From positions 1 through 13,068 of the forward strand of contig JBHJHD010000169.1 in NCBI GenBank assembly GCA_050331115.1: 13,068 bases of DNA, written 5' to 3'. The notes under the pieces were generated by a model. That model was given only the letters and a program-made list of their open reading frames with translations. It was not told the origin of the DNA and did no database searches. The position numbers were made by a program, and so were the translations under genes. How positions within the stretch are numbered: the stretch's first letter is position 1; each line of letters starts with the position of its first letter. Below, piece after piece: positions 5,849 through 12,235 of this stretch. The stretch is from JBCCAG01 sp050331115 (GTDB lineage: Bacteria; Cyanobacteriota; Cyanobacteriia; CAKZMO01).

Positions 5849-8089
5849 ATGAAACAGCTCTTCTCTCGACTGGCGATCGCCTGGGGCTTTGGCTCAGTCA
5901 CCAGAGCAGCTAGCCTGGCGACGCTCGCCGCCGTCGTGGCCGTTCTGCCGGCCTATAGCGCTCAGCTCGTTCGCTGGCGCTTTGACCCCGAAACCCGCCA
6001 GCTTGAGATCGTCACGCCGGGAGGCACCCAGCCGAACTACTTCATTTTGGCCCAGCCGCCTCGTATCGTGGTCGACCTGCCAGAGACGACGGTAGGCCCG
6101 GTTATTGCAGAACAGACCTATTCTGGCGTAGTGCGCCAGATTCGGGTCAACCAGTTTCAGCCAACTTTGACCCGCGTAGTCATTGAGCTAGAGCCCGATG
6201 CAGAGTTTACCGCCAGCCAGGTGCAGCTGCAGTCCCTAGATGGGAACGGGCGCTGGATTATTCGGCCCCTGCTAGAGGGGGATGCCCCCATACCGGATTC
6301 ACAGACGGCAGCCGGCGGCTGGAGAGACGACTTGGCTGATGCTGCGGCACAGGAAGAAGCCAGTCAGGCATCTGAGCAACCCGACAGGGATGAGAACGAG
6401 GAGGTAGGCGATCGCCGAGCTGACGAATCCGTCGACGTCCTTGAACCAACCGATGAACCAGCCGCTGAACCTGTAGACGAACCTATCGCCGGGCCTGCAG
6501 ACGAACTCGCCCCAGCACTGGAAGAAGCGGACGAGACAGATGAGCCGACCGAGGCGCTGAGCCCGGCAAGCCCGAACGAAGTTCCGCCTCTAGAGCCGGG
6601 CGCGCTAGAGATCGCCGTCGATCTAGATGTGCTTCAAGACAATGTGACTGATGCAGGCAGCGATGAATTGCCCTCACCCATTGCTGGCGAGGTCGGGGCA
6701 GCGGCGGTATCTGAGCCGGAGCGAGAATCAGCGGCATTGAGCGTGACGCCATCTGGTGCGCCTAGCGAGGCTGATAGCGATGCCGACACTGACAGCACCG
6801 ATACGGCTACTGCTCTAGAAGCGGCTGACCCAGAAGCGGTTATCCCAGAAGCGGCTGACCCAGAAGTGGCTGACCCAGAAGCAACCGAATCAGCGATCGC
6901 CACTACATCAGAGCCAGCAGCATCAGAGCCAGCAGCATCAGAACCAACAGCATCAGAACCAACAGAAACCGCCAGTCCAGCCGCTGCGCCTGCCCCTGCT
7001 GCCGCAGCCGGCATTCAGCCCGCTGCGCCCCTAGACCCAGCCAATCTAAACCGGCCCGCTCCCGGAGCCCAACAGATTGCCGGCGATAGTGAGGAGCCTA
7101 GCCTAGCCCTGAGCGATCGCCCAGCAGAGGACTTAGCCTCTTCAGCACGCGAAGGTGGACCTGACGCGGCCACAAGCTTAGGTGATGCAGAAGCCACCGC
7201 AAGTGCGGAACCCGCTGAGCCTTCGCCAGGGGCGGCCGAAGACGATATATCTGATACAGAACCCGCGAGTCCAGAAGCTACGAGCGCAGAAACCAGCAGC
7301 ACAGAGGCTGCGAACACAGAAGCCGCGAGCACAGAAGCTGCGAGCACAGAGTTGAGGCAAGAGGCTGCTATTCTAGGAAGCCTAATCGAGGCGGCCCGCC
7401 CAAATGTGACCCCATCGAGCGACCTGCCGGCTCCCGTCAGCGTAACCCAGGCGAGTCCGACCGAAGCTGAAGCCGAGATAACGGTACCTGAGGCAGCAGT
7501 ACCCGAAGCAGCAATACCCGAAGCAGCGATCGCCCTTCAGCCTACAGAGCTTTCGATCGATGCGGTGGAGGTCGAAGCTGCCACAGAACTTTTAATTGAT
7601 CCGGTAGCGGCCGAAGCTGAACCGCCGGCAGAAGCCGCTGAAGCGCCAGAAGCCTCACCTGCTGCCCTAAGTGACCCTACCCTAAGCGACCCTGCCCTAA
7701 GTGACCCTGCCCTAAGTGAGCGGGTCGCCTTGCGCATCGACGCCTCCGAATCAATCTTGATTCCTGCCGGGACGATCTTGCGGCTGCGCTATCCTCGCTC
7801 GTTTGCCCTAGCGCTATCTACCGGGGAATCTCGACAGGAGATTTTACTGACGACACAGGTGGTGCAAGACCAGCAGGGCAACGTTCTTCTGCCCGCCGGA
7901 GCGCAGGTCATTGGCCGGTTCGAGTCGGGCGATGGCGAGGGACGCTTCGTAGCCCAGGCGCTAGTCTCCGCTGACGGCAACCGCCCGCTCACGGGCGTGA
8001 GTGAACTGACCCTCGACCGGCGGCGGCTGCAGGTTGAGCCCAATCAGACGGTGGAGCTGCAGATTGGGGATGATCTACTCAAGGAGTAG
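5849..8089 (+). CDS. AMIN-domain envelope protein with long repeat-rich Ala/Glu/Pro linker and TrbI/VirB10-like C-terminal domain
   Basis: This 746-residue protein has three parts. Residues 1-38 form a signal peptide: basic start, hydrophobic stretch SLATLAAVVAVLPAYSA, likely cut after A38. Residues 40-140 are an AMIN domain (RWRFDPETRQLEI, PPRIVVDLPET, VRQIRVNQFQPTLTRVVIEL), a beta module of periplasmic proteins that bind peptidoglycan or membranes. Residues 145-625 are a low-complexity acidic Ala/Glu/Pro/Ser linker made partly of five families of pentapeptide repeats. Residues 627-746 form a folded domain (IPAGTILRLRYP, LLTTQVVQDQQGNVLLPAGAQVIGRF) that resembles the beta barrel of TrbI/VirB10-type proteins. 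Its exact role is unknown; tethering something at the cell wall is my inference. It has its own promoter and lies 53 bp upstream of murF, which may be co-transcribed. No clear Shine-Dalgarno site precedes the ATG. Repeat copy number may be unreliable in assembly. Confidence 0.85.
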   Translation: MKQLFSRLAIAWGFGSVTRAASLATLAAVVAVLPAYSAQLVRWRFDPETRQLEIVTPGGTQPNYFILAQPPRIVVDLPETTVGPVIAEQTYSGVVRQIRVNQFQPTLTRVVIELEPDAEFTASQVQLQSLDGNGRWIIRPLLEGDAPIPDSQTAAGGWRDDLADAAAQEEASQASEQPDRDENEEVGDRRADESVDVLEPTDEPAAEPVDEPIAGPADELAPALEEADETDEPTEALSPASPNEVPPLEPGALEIAVDLDVLQDNVTDAGSDELPSPIAGEVGAAAVSEPERESAALSVTPSGAPSEADSDADTDSTDTATALEAADPEAVIPEAADPEVADPEATESAIATTSEPAASEPAASEPTASEPTETASPAAAPAPAAAAGIQPAAPLDPANLNRPAPGAQQIAGDSEEPSLALSDRPAEDLASSAREGGPDAATSLGDAEATASAEPAEPSPGAAEDDISDTEPASPEATSAETSSTEAANTEAASTEAASTELRQEAAILGSLIEAARPNVTPSSDLPAPVSVTQASPTEAEAEITVPEAAVPEAAIPEAAIALQPTELSIDAVEVEAATELLIDPVAAEAEPPAEAAEAPEASPAALSDPTLSDPALSDPALSERVALRIDASESILIPAGTILRLRYPRSFALALSTGESRQEILLTTQVVQDQQGNVLLPAGAQVIGRFESGDGEGRFVAQALVSADGNRPLTGVSELTLDRRRLQVEPNQTVELQIGDDLLKE
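6818..6892 (+). repeat. 15-bp tandem repeat A in the AMIN gene, 5 copies
   Basis: The unit GAAGCGGCTGACCCA is exact at 6818-6832 and 6848-6862. Variants lie at 6833-6847, 6863-6877 and 6878-6892. It encodes EAADP, EAVIP, EAADP, EVADP, EATES. Confidence 0.93.
6911..6970 (+). repeat. 15-bp tandem repeat B in the AMIN gene, 4 copies
   Basis: The unit GAGCCAGCAGCATCA is exact at 6911-6925 and 6926-6940. It is followed by GAACCAACAGCATCA (6941-6955) and a diverged copy (6956-6970). It encodes EPAAS, EPAAS, EPTAS, EPTET. It starts 18 bp after family A, with a HIP1 octamer between them. Confidence 0.93.
7274..7348 (+). repeat. 15-bp tandem repeat C in the AMIN gene, 5 copies
   Basis: The best unit is GAAGCTGCGAGCACA (7334-7348). 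Copies become more diverged toward 7274. It encodes EATSA, ETSST, EAANT, EAAST, EAAST. Confidence 0.92.
7484..7528 (+). repeat. 15-bp tandem repeat D in the AMIN gene, 3 copies
   Basis: GTACCTGAGGCAGCA (7484-7498), GTACCCGAAGCAGCA (7499-7513) and ATACCCGAAGCAGCG (7514-7528) encode VPEAA, VPEAA, IPEAA. The last copy runs into a HIP1 octamer. Confidence 0.9.
7664..7723 (+). repeat. 15-bp tandem repeat E in the AMIN gene, 4 copies
   Basis: The unit GCCCTAAGTGACCCT is exact at 7664-7678 and 7694-7708. Variants lie at 7679-7693 and 7709-7723. It encodes ALSDP, TLSDP, ALSDP, ALSER and abuts the start of the folded C-terminal domain. Confidence 0.93.
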
Positions 8090-8104
8090 GCCCCGCTTCA
8101 GCAG

Positions 8105-8110
8105 TATGAT
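8105..8110 (+). promoter_or_regulatory. possible -10 box (TATGAT) upstream of murF
   Basis: TATGAT lies 32 bp upstream of the murF ATG in the 53-bp gap after the AMIN gene. No -35 box is found at the right distance. It could give murF its own transcript in addition to read-through. Confidence 0.35.
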
Positions 8111-8142
8111 AAACTCGCCTCTGCCCGCATCGACCCAAGTCC

Positions 8143-9549
8143 ATGACTCCCGTTAGCCTCGCTCAAATTCTCGCCGCGATCGCCAGTCCTTCCCTCACTG
8201 ATGCGCCGACAATGGCCGCCAGCAGAGCGTCCCCGATTGAGGCATGGGGCAGCATCGAGGTCTGCGGCAGCGTCGATGGCTCCCTATCGGTCGTGGGCTT
8301 CTCTACAGATAGCCGCACGGTCGCCCCGGGCGAAGTGTTTGTAGCCCTAACCGGAGAGAACTTCGACGGCCACCGCTTCCTCGGCGACGCTGGCAAGAAA
8401 GGGGCCACCGCCGCCATTGTGTCGCGGCAGGTCGACAGCGACTTACCCCAAATTCTCGTCTCTGATACCCTGACGGCTTATCAGGCGATCGCCCGCTGGT
8501 GGCGGCACCAGTGCCCCGCCAAGGTGGTGGCGGTGACCGGCTCTGTCGGCAAGACCACCACTAAAGAACTGATTGCGGCAGTGCTCAGCGCCCAGGGGCA
8601 GGTCCTTAAAACCCGAGCCAACTATAACAACGAAATCGGTGTCCCCAAGACGCTGCTCGGGCTGACCCCAGAGCACGACTACGCCGTAGTTGAAATGGGT
8701 ATGCGCGGGCCGGGAGAAATTGCCCTGCTGAGCCAAATTGCCCAGCCCGACGTGGCTGTAATTACCAACGTAGGCACGGCCCACATCGAGCGACTGGGGT
8801 CTGAGGCGGCGATCGCCCAGGCCAAGTGTGAGCTGCTGGGGTCGATGCCGTCTGATAGCGTGGCCGTCCTCAACGGCGATGACCCCCGGCTGCTGGAGAC
8901 TGCGGCGACGGTATGGTCGGGGAAAACGGTGACCTATGGCTTGGAGAGTGGAGACGTTTGGGGCACCCTCGACGGGGCTCAGATTCAGGTGGCAGGTCAC
9001 GTGCTGCCGCTGCCGCTGCCGGGTCGCCACAACGCCCTAAACTATCTAGCGGCGATCGCGGTGGCCCAGGCGCTGGGTTTAGACTGGACAAGCCTGGAAG
9101 CCGGGGTCTCCGTGACGCTGCCTGCAGGTCGCGCTCAGCGCTACGAGCTGCCCAATGATGTCGTGCTGCTGGACGAAACCTACAACGCGGGCCTAGAGTC
9201 TATGGTGGCAGCCCTCACCGTACTCTCCGAAACGCCAGGGAGCCGGCGGATCGCCGTCCTGGGGACGATGAGAGAGCTGGGGGACTACTCCGTGGCGCTG
9301 CACCAGCGCGTGGGGGAAGCGGTCAAGGCGCTGGGGATTGATTGTCTGCTGATTCTGGCGGATGTCCCAGAGCAGCAGGCCCTGGTGGCTGGCGCTACTC
9401 CCATGCCGTTGGAGACGTTCGGCACCCACGCAGACTTAACGGCCCGACTGGCGGCGCTGATACAGCCAGGCGATCGCATTTTGTTTAAGGCGTCCCGCGC
9501 CGTTGGCTTGGAGACCGTGGTTCATGCCCTAGTCAAGCAGCTCAGCTAA
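8143..9549 (+). CDS. murF: UDP-N-acetylmuramoyl-tripeptide--D-alanyl-D-alanine ligase MurF
   Basis: This cytoplasmic ligase joins D-Ala-D-Ala to UDP-MurNAc-tripeptide using ATP, the last soluble step of peptidoglycan precursor synthesis. The 468-residue length is normal. The N-terminal substrate domain has STDSRTVAPGEVFVAL (54-69) and GENFDGHRF (71-79). The central ATPase domain has P-loop TGSVGKTTTKE (132-142), NYNNEIGVP (160-168), EMGMRGPGEI (184-193), NVGTAHIERLGS (209-220) and K228, the lysine expected to be carbamylated. The C-terminal domain has GRHNALN (294-300), LPAGRAQRYE (326-335), DETYNAG (344-350, where many bacteria have DDSYNAN), VLGTMRELG and the late KASRAVGLE. The first 35 residues look loosely conserved, but no better start is apparent. 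It follows the AMIN-domain gene by 53 bp. No terminator is seen after it. Confidence 0.95.
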   Translation: MTPVSLAQILAAIASPSLTDAPTMAASRASPIEAWGSIEVCGSVDGSLSVVGFSTDSRTVAPGEVFVALTGENFDGHRFLGDAGKKGATAAIVSRQVDSDLPQILVSDTLTAYQAIARWWRHQCPAKVVAVTGSVGKTTTKELIAAVLSAQGQVLKTRANYNNEIGVPKTLLGLTPEHDYAVVEMGMRGPGEIALLSQIAQPDVAVITNVGTAHIERLGSEAAIAQAKCELLGSMPSDSVAVLNGDDPRLLETAATVWSGKTVTYGLESGDVWGTLDGAQIQVAGHVLPLPLPGRHNALNYLAAIAVAQALGLDWTSLEAGVSVTLPAGRAQRYELPNDVVLLDETYNAGLESMVAALTVLSETPGSRRIAVLGTMRELGDYSVALHQRVGEAVKALGIDCLLILADVPEQQALVAGATPMPLETFGTHADLTARLAALIQPGDRILFKASRAVGLETVVHALVKQLS

Positions 9550-9638
9550 GCCGTTTAGCTCTCCTCAAGGCTGAAGTTTACATCAATTAATATTCTAAAA
9601 TTCATTCGCAAGAACGATACTGGGTGACTGAAATGCGA

Positions 9639-9644
9639 TATAAA
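9639..9644 (+). promoter_or_regulatory. possible -10 box (TATAAA) for the small exported protein gene
   Basis: TATAAA follows TGCGA in the 277-bp AT-richer spacer after murF. No -35 box of quality is found at 16-18 bp. If used, the leader would be about 180 nt long and would contain the inverted repeat at 9699-9771. Other starts nearer the gene are equally possible. Confidence 0.3.
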
Positions 9645-9698
9645 TTTGGGTGTTAGTGAGACTTAGTCTGACTAATAGATGTTCTTTGTAGGCTGTTA

Positions 9699-9771
9699 AA
9701 CGGGTCTGCAACAGTCTGTAGCGTCTAAGTGCTTTGTCGCGCTTGAATATAGGCTAATCCGACAGACCGTT
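9699..9771 (+). other. long-range inverted repeat in the leader of the small exported protein gene
   Basis: AACGGGTCTG (9699-9708) pairs with CAGACCGTT (9763-9771): nine base pairs with one bulged G, enclosing 54 nt. A smaller hairpin, CTGTT/AACAG, overlaps its 5' arm. It lies 55-128 bp upstream of the start codon. It could be part of a structured 5' leader or an operator; statistical support is modest. Confidence 0.35.
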
Positions 9772-9832
9772 AATCGTTTCTGATGATAAATCTACAAAGT
9801 CTTCTTCGAGCATAATCAAAGAGGAAATGACG

Positions 9833-10159
9833 ATGAAAATTATTCGGTTTATTATTGCTGTTTTTACCTGCGGAATCCTGCTGTTTTCCAGCGCCGCGCC
9901 GGCATCGGCTATTAGCGCAAGCGCCAAAAGCAGCCCTACTGAGGGTGAGGCGCAGCTAGACGGCGTCTACAACCAAGCTAAAGATTCACTCAAGAGTGAG
10001 CCGCTTCCTGACCAAAATGAGCAGCGGGCTGTGGGTATCCGCGACCTAAACGTTGCCCAGCAGGGTGAGAAGGCTGAGACCAATACGCCGGAGAACTCTC
10101 GGAGAGCGGAATCGGTTGAAGAATCGGTTAAGGAAACGCTAGAAAACCTGCTTCCTTAG
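9833..10159 (+). CDS. small exported protein, low-temperature-induced-like (cyanobacterial)
   Basis: I choose the ATG at 9833, giving 108 residues. The purine-rich site GAGG (9821-9824) is 8 nt from it, but only 2 nt from the ATG at 9827 that would add two residues. The product begins with a clear signal peptide (KIIR, hydrophobic IIAVFTCGILLF, then SSAAPASA), so the mature part of about 82 residues is exported. The mature part is hydrophilic: PTEGEAQLDGVYNQAKDSL near the start and SVEESVKETLENLLP at the end. This order (PTEAEAQL-like start, variable middle, VEEKAK-like amphipathic end) recalls a family annotated as low-temperature-induced protein in cyanobacteria. I recognise the architecture rather than close identity. 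It is a single gene with its own leader, ending at a shared hairpin terminator with the DUF3754 gene. Confidence 0.75.
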   Translation: MKIIRFIIAVFTCGILLFSSAAPASAISASAKSSPTEGEAQLDGVYNQAKDSLKSEPLPDQNEQRAVGIRDLNVAQQGEKAETNTPENSRRAESVEESVKETLENLLP

Positions 10160-10285
10160 GTCCTTCCTTAGGTCAGCGATCGCGCCATAGTTCGGGCATG
10201 AATAGACATAGATAAACCTTGTCTAGTTGGGAAGTAAACCTCCCACCGGGAAGAAACGCTATTCCTTGAAACAGATCTGATTTAT

Positions 10286-10320
10286 AGGCCGCAGGAAACA
10301 CCCCGTTTCCTGCGGCTTTC
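10286..10320. terminator. bidirectional hairpin terminator between convergent genes
   Basis: GCCGCAGGAAAC (10288-10299) and GTTTCCTGCGGC (10305-10316) are a perfect 12-bp inverted repeat with a 5-nt loop, extendable by a G-U and an A-T pair. The plus strand continues TTTC and the minus strand CTATAAATC, so the U tract is short on both sides. It lies about 130 bp past the small exported protein gene and 15-20 bp past the stop of the DUF3754 gene, the expected place for a shared terminator. Confidence 0.82.
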
Positions 10321-10334
10321 GTCTGCCTAGCGCC

Positions 10335-11744
10335 TCAGAGCGCATAGCGAAACGCATCGTCCCAAAGCTGATCAAGCACCATCAGCGCCTCACCGAGTGG
10401 CAGCAGCTGGCAGCGCCCCTGCTCATCGTACTGAAGCAGCGCGCAATGCTCCTTTAGGACTGGTTTATTTCCACCGGGGGGGCTGCGCCAATAATCATCG
10501 CCACTCTCAGAAGCCTTTTCTACAGACGATTTAGGGATATCAGCCGCTAACTCCGCTAGCTTTCGAGTCGCATCGGCTACGTCAAAGTTGACGCTGGCCT
10601 TTAGATGCGCTGTCATCCAGGCCTCTATTTTCTGATCTAATCTGGCAGGCGTCAGGGCGCTCTGGCTGGTAAGCAAGTGGTAGTACACCAAAATGACTTC
10701 CTTGCATTCTTCTTCTTCCGCCAAATCAATCAGCAGCTGAAACACCGCCGCGTTATTGGCCAGATTACGAAAGAAGAGGGTATCGGTCACGTTCTTTTGA
10801 AACGTCAGCTTCTTCGTTTTGTAAGAGCTGTACTGCTTGTAGGCAAATCCGCCTAGCGCTACGCAGAGGGAGCCCACGGCAATCAATACGGGCATTAGGT
10901 CTACGACCTCGCCCCTGCTGGTGTTGAAATAGTCCAGCACTTCCGGAAGACCTATCGCCAGCATAATAGCGCTGAGGACGATGAGCAGCTGCGGCAGCAC
11001 CTTAATGACGATAGAAGCGCCTGCTACCAGTGCGGGAAGGCTCAGCATAGCGATATCCTTCCAGGTCATTTTGGTCTTGACGTTGGGAAACAGCAGCTCA
11101 ACGTCGTGCTTAGGGATGTGCTTATAGAAGTAGACGTAGGCTCTGCCGGGGATAAAGCGCCGCAGCGCCGCATCTCTATTGGCGTCTCTCGTTTCGAAGT
11201 AGGCTGCATCTTTGAAGTGAATCAGCAGCACCACCCGCTCAAACAGCTCGACCTGCCGCTCTCGCTTCCAAAACCAGCGCCCGGTCGTAACGGTAGTAGA
11301 CGCGTCACCTCGGTAATAGCAGAGTATCTGGTCAAAGTCGTCAAAGTCGACTTCGGTGCGTAGTTCAATCAAGGACTTGGCTTCAAGCGATCGCCTCAGG
11401 CTTCCCTGGGATAGCTCGTTGTAGTTGGCTCTCTCCAGCAGATGGCGCACCTGGTCTATTAGCTCTGAGCGCATTTTGTCTAAGTCGCCCACCTCAGAAT
11501 CGCCCATACTAAACAGCGGCACATCCACATTGGGATCAAAGGGAGCATAGCTCTGCTTGATAGTTTCGCTGACGCGGTGGAAGCGGAAGTGATAAAGGGC
11601 AGACAGCAGGGCGCAGAACTCTCGGAACTGCTGGGATGCCGCATCGTCAAGCTTCCCCGACTTGAGGCATAAATCAATCAGATCGCGGCGGCGACAGGGG
11701 ATGAAGGCATCGCGATGAGGAATGGCGGCATTGGCGGCAGACAT
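10335..11744 (-). CDS. DUF3754 (TMEM143-like) membrane protein
   Basis: This 469-residue protein matches the DUF3754 family, named in animals after TMEM143 and also found in plants and cyanobacteria. Its function is unknown. The soluble N-terminal half includes FIPCRRRDLIDLCL (14-27), ELRTEVDFDDFDQILCYYRG (127-146), RVVLLIHFK (170-178) and YFYKHIPKHDVELLFPN (205-221), which fit that family. Hydrophobic segments at about 231-249, 251-268 and 283-303 suggest two or three membrane spans. Next comes a basic YKTKKLTFQKNVTDTLFFRNLANN stretch (309-331, one residue interrupted here by reading it as YKTKK then FQKNVTDTLFFRN) and a regular C-terminal domain ending in LLPLGEALMVLDQLW. The ATG at 11744 is taken as start: conserved sequence begins by residue 14. 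No clear ribosome site is visible. It is divergent from chlH and convergent with the small exported protein gene. Confidence 0.85.
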   Translation of the reverse strand: MSAANAAIPHRDAFIPCRRRDLIDLCLKSGKLDDAASQQFREFCALLSALYHFRFHRVSETIKQSYAPFDPNVDVPLFSMGDSEVGDLDKMRSELIDQVRHLLERANYNELSQGSLRRSLEAKSLIELRTEVDFDDFDQILCYYRGDASTTVTTGRWFWKRERQVELFERVVLLIHFKDAAYFETRDANRDAALRRFIPGRAYVYFYKHIPKHDVELLFPNVKTKMTWKDIAMLSLPALVAGASIVIKVLPQLLIVLSAIMLAIGLPEVLDYFNTSRGEVVDLMPVLIAVGSLCVALGGFAYKQYSSYKTKKLTFQKNVTDTLFFRNLANNAAVFQLLIDLAEEEECKEVILVYYHLLTSQSALTPARLDQKIEAWMTAHLKASVNFDVADATRKLAELAADIPKSSVEKASESGDDYWRSPPGGNKPVLKEHCALLQYDEQGRCQLLPLGEALMVLDQLWDDAFRYAL

Positions 11745-11834
11745 GGCAAACTTAAGCGGTATCGGCTCGATAGATAGCGTGAAGCGAGAGGGGCAAATAG
11801 CGGCAGGGGCAGAACAGCGGCAAAGTCTGTCGCC

Positions 11835-11879
11835 ATAGTCCCACAGGCTGTAGTCCCACAGGCTATAGTCCCACAGGCA
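11835..11879 (+). repeat. 15-bp tandem repeat, 3 copies, non-coding
   Basis: ATAGTCCCACAGGCT (11835-11849), GTAGTCCCACAGGCT (11850-11864) and ATAGTCCCACAGGCA (11865-11879) differ by one base each, and a fragment CCACAGGCCATAG follows. The site is 90 bp upstream of the DUF3754 start codon. The period equals that of the coding repeats in this window, although no accepted gene covers it. Confidence 0.92.
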
Positions 11880-12152
11880 CCACAGGCCATAGCTCCAAGT
11901 AGCCCGCGCCCGCGTTTAGCCCATGGACAAGCGATGCACAGGGGCTGACGGTCGTTTTCAAGAAACTCAACAAAACGACACATAACGAAGAGCGGCTGAG
12001 TTTACTTAAACAAACTTTCCCTAAAAAATGTCTCGTTTTTTATATCAAATTGTGTCAGATGGCGCGATACATGGAATTCTGCCTACGGATTTTTGATACA
12101 AACAACAGGTGAAGGAGTGGCCTGTCCGCGCAGCACCAGACGCGAAGGAGAC

Positions 12153-12180
12153 CATCAGCAGCTCTTCGCCGCAGCCCTTC
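12153..12180 (+). repeat. 13-bp tandem duplication in the chlH leader
   Basis: CTTCGCCGCAGCC occurs twice in direct succession within about 12153-12180, followed by a run of C. It lies 55-85 bp upstream of the chlH start. It may be a simple slippage product or affect leader folding. Confidence 0.75.
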
Positions 12181-12219
12181 GCCGCAGCCCCGGCCACTGC
12201 ACTCACATCATCTTGAAGC

Positions 12220-12225
12220 AGGAGA
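12220..12225 (+). promoter_or_regulatory. ribosome binding site of chlH
   Basis: AGGAGA, 10 nt before the ATG at 12236, is among the clearest Shine-Dalgarno sequences in the window and fixes the chlH start. Confidence 0.75.
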
Positions 12226-12235
12226 CTTTTACTGA

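Larger units (their letters stand above)
11745..12235. other. divergent intergenic region between the DUF3754 gene and chlH
   Basis: These 491 bp separate two divergent genes. From left to right: a GC-rich part with a 15-bp triple repeat (11835-11879), an AT-rich centre (12001-12060) with T and A runs suitable for promoters in both directions, and a GC-richer leader before chlH containing two tandem copies of a 13-bp sequence. TATAAA on the minus strand near 12040 could be a -10 box for the DUF3754 gene, without a matching -35. No conserved ORF and no HIP1 octamer are seen. Confidence 0.6.

Noticed and set aside
6634..7347. Long minus-strand Ala/Ser/Gly frames opposite the AMIN linker
   Set aside because: They are the antisense of the 15-bp repeats, which stay open in all copies because the period is a multiple of three.
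6818..7723. CRISPR-like repeats
   Set aside because: The repeats are 15 bp, directly abutting without spacers, and in frame within a protein gene.
11678..11983. 101-aa minus-strand frame with CxxC-like and CGTIA repeats
   Set aside because: It overlaps the start of the well-supported DUF3754 gene in another frame; low complexity and no known domain. Kept only as a caveat for the 15-bp repeat.
12041..12078. Promoter for chlH around TTGTGT / GATACA
   Set aside because: The spacing between the possible boxes is about 10 bp, far from the usual 16-18.
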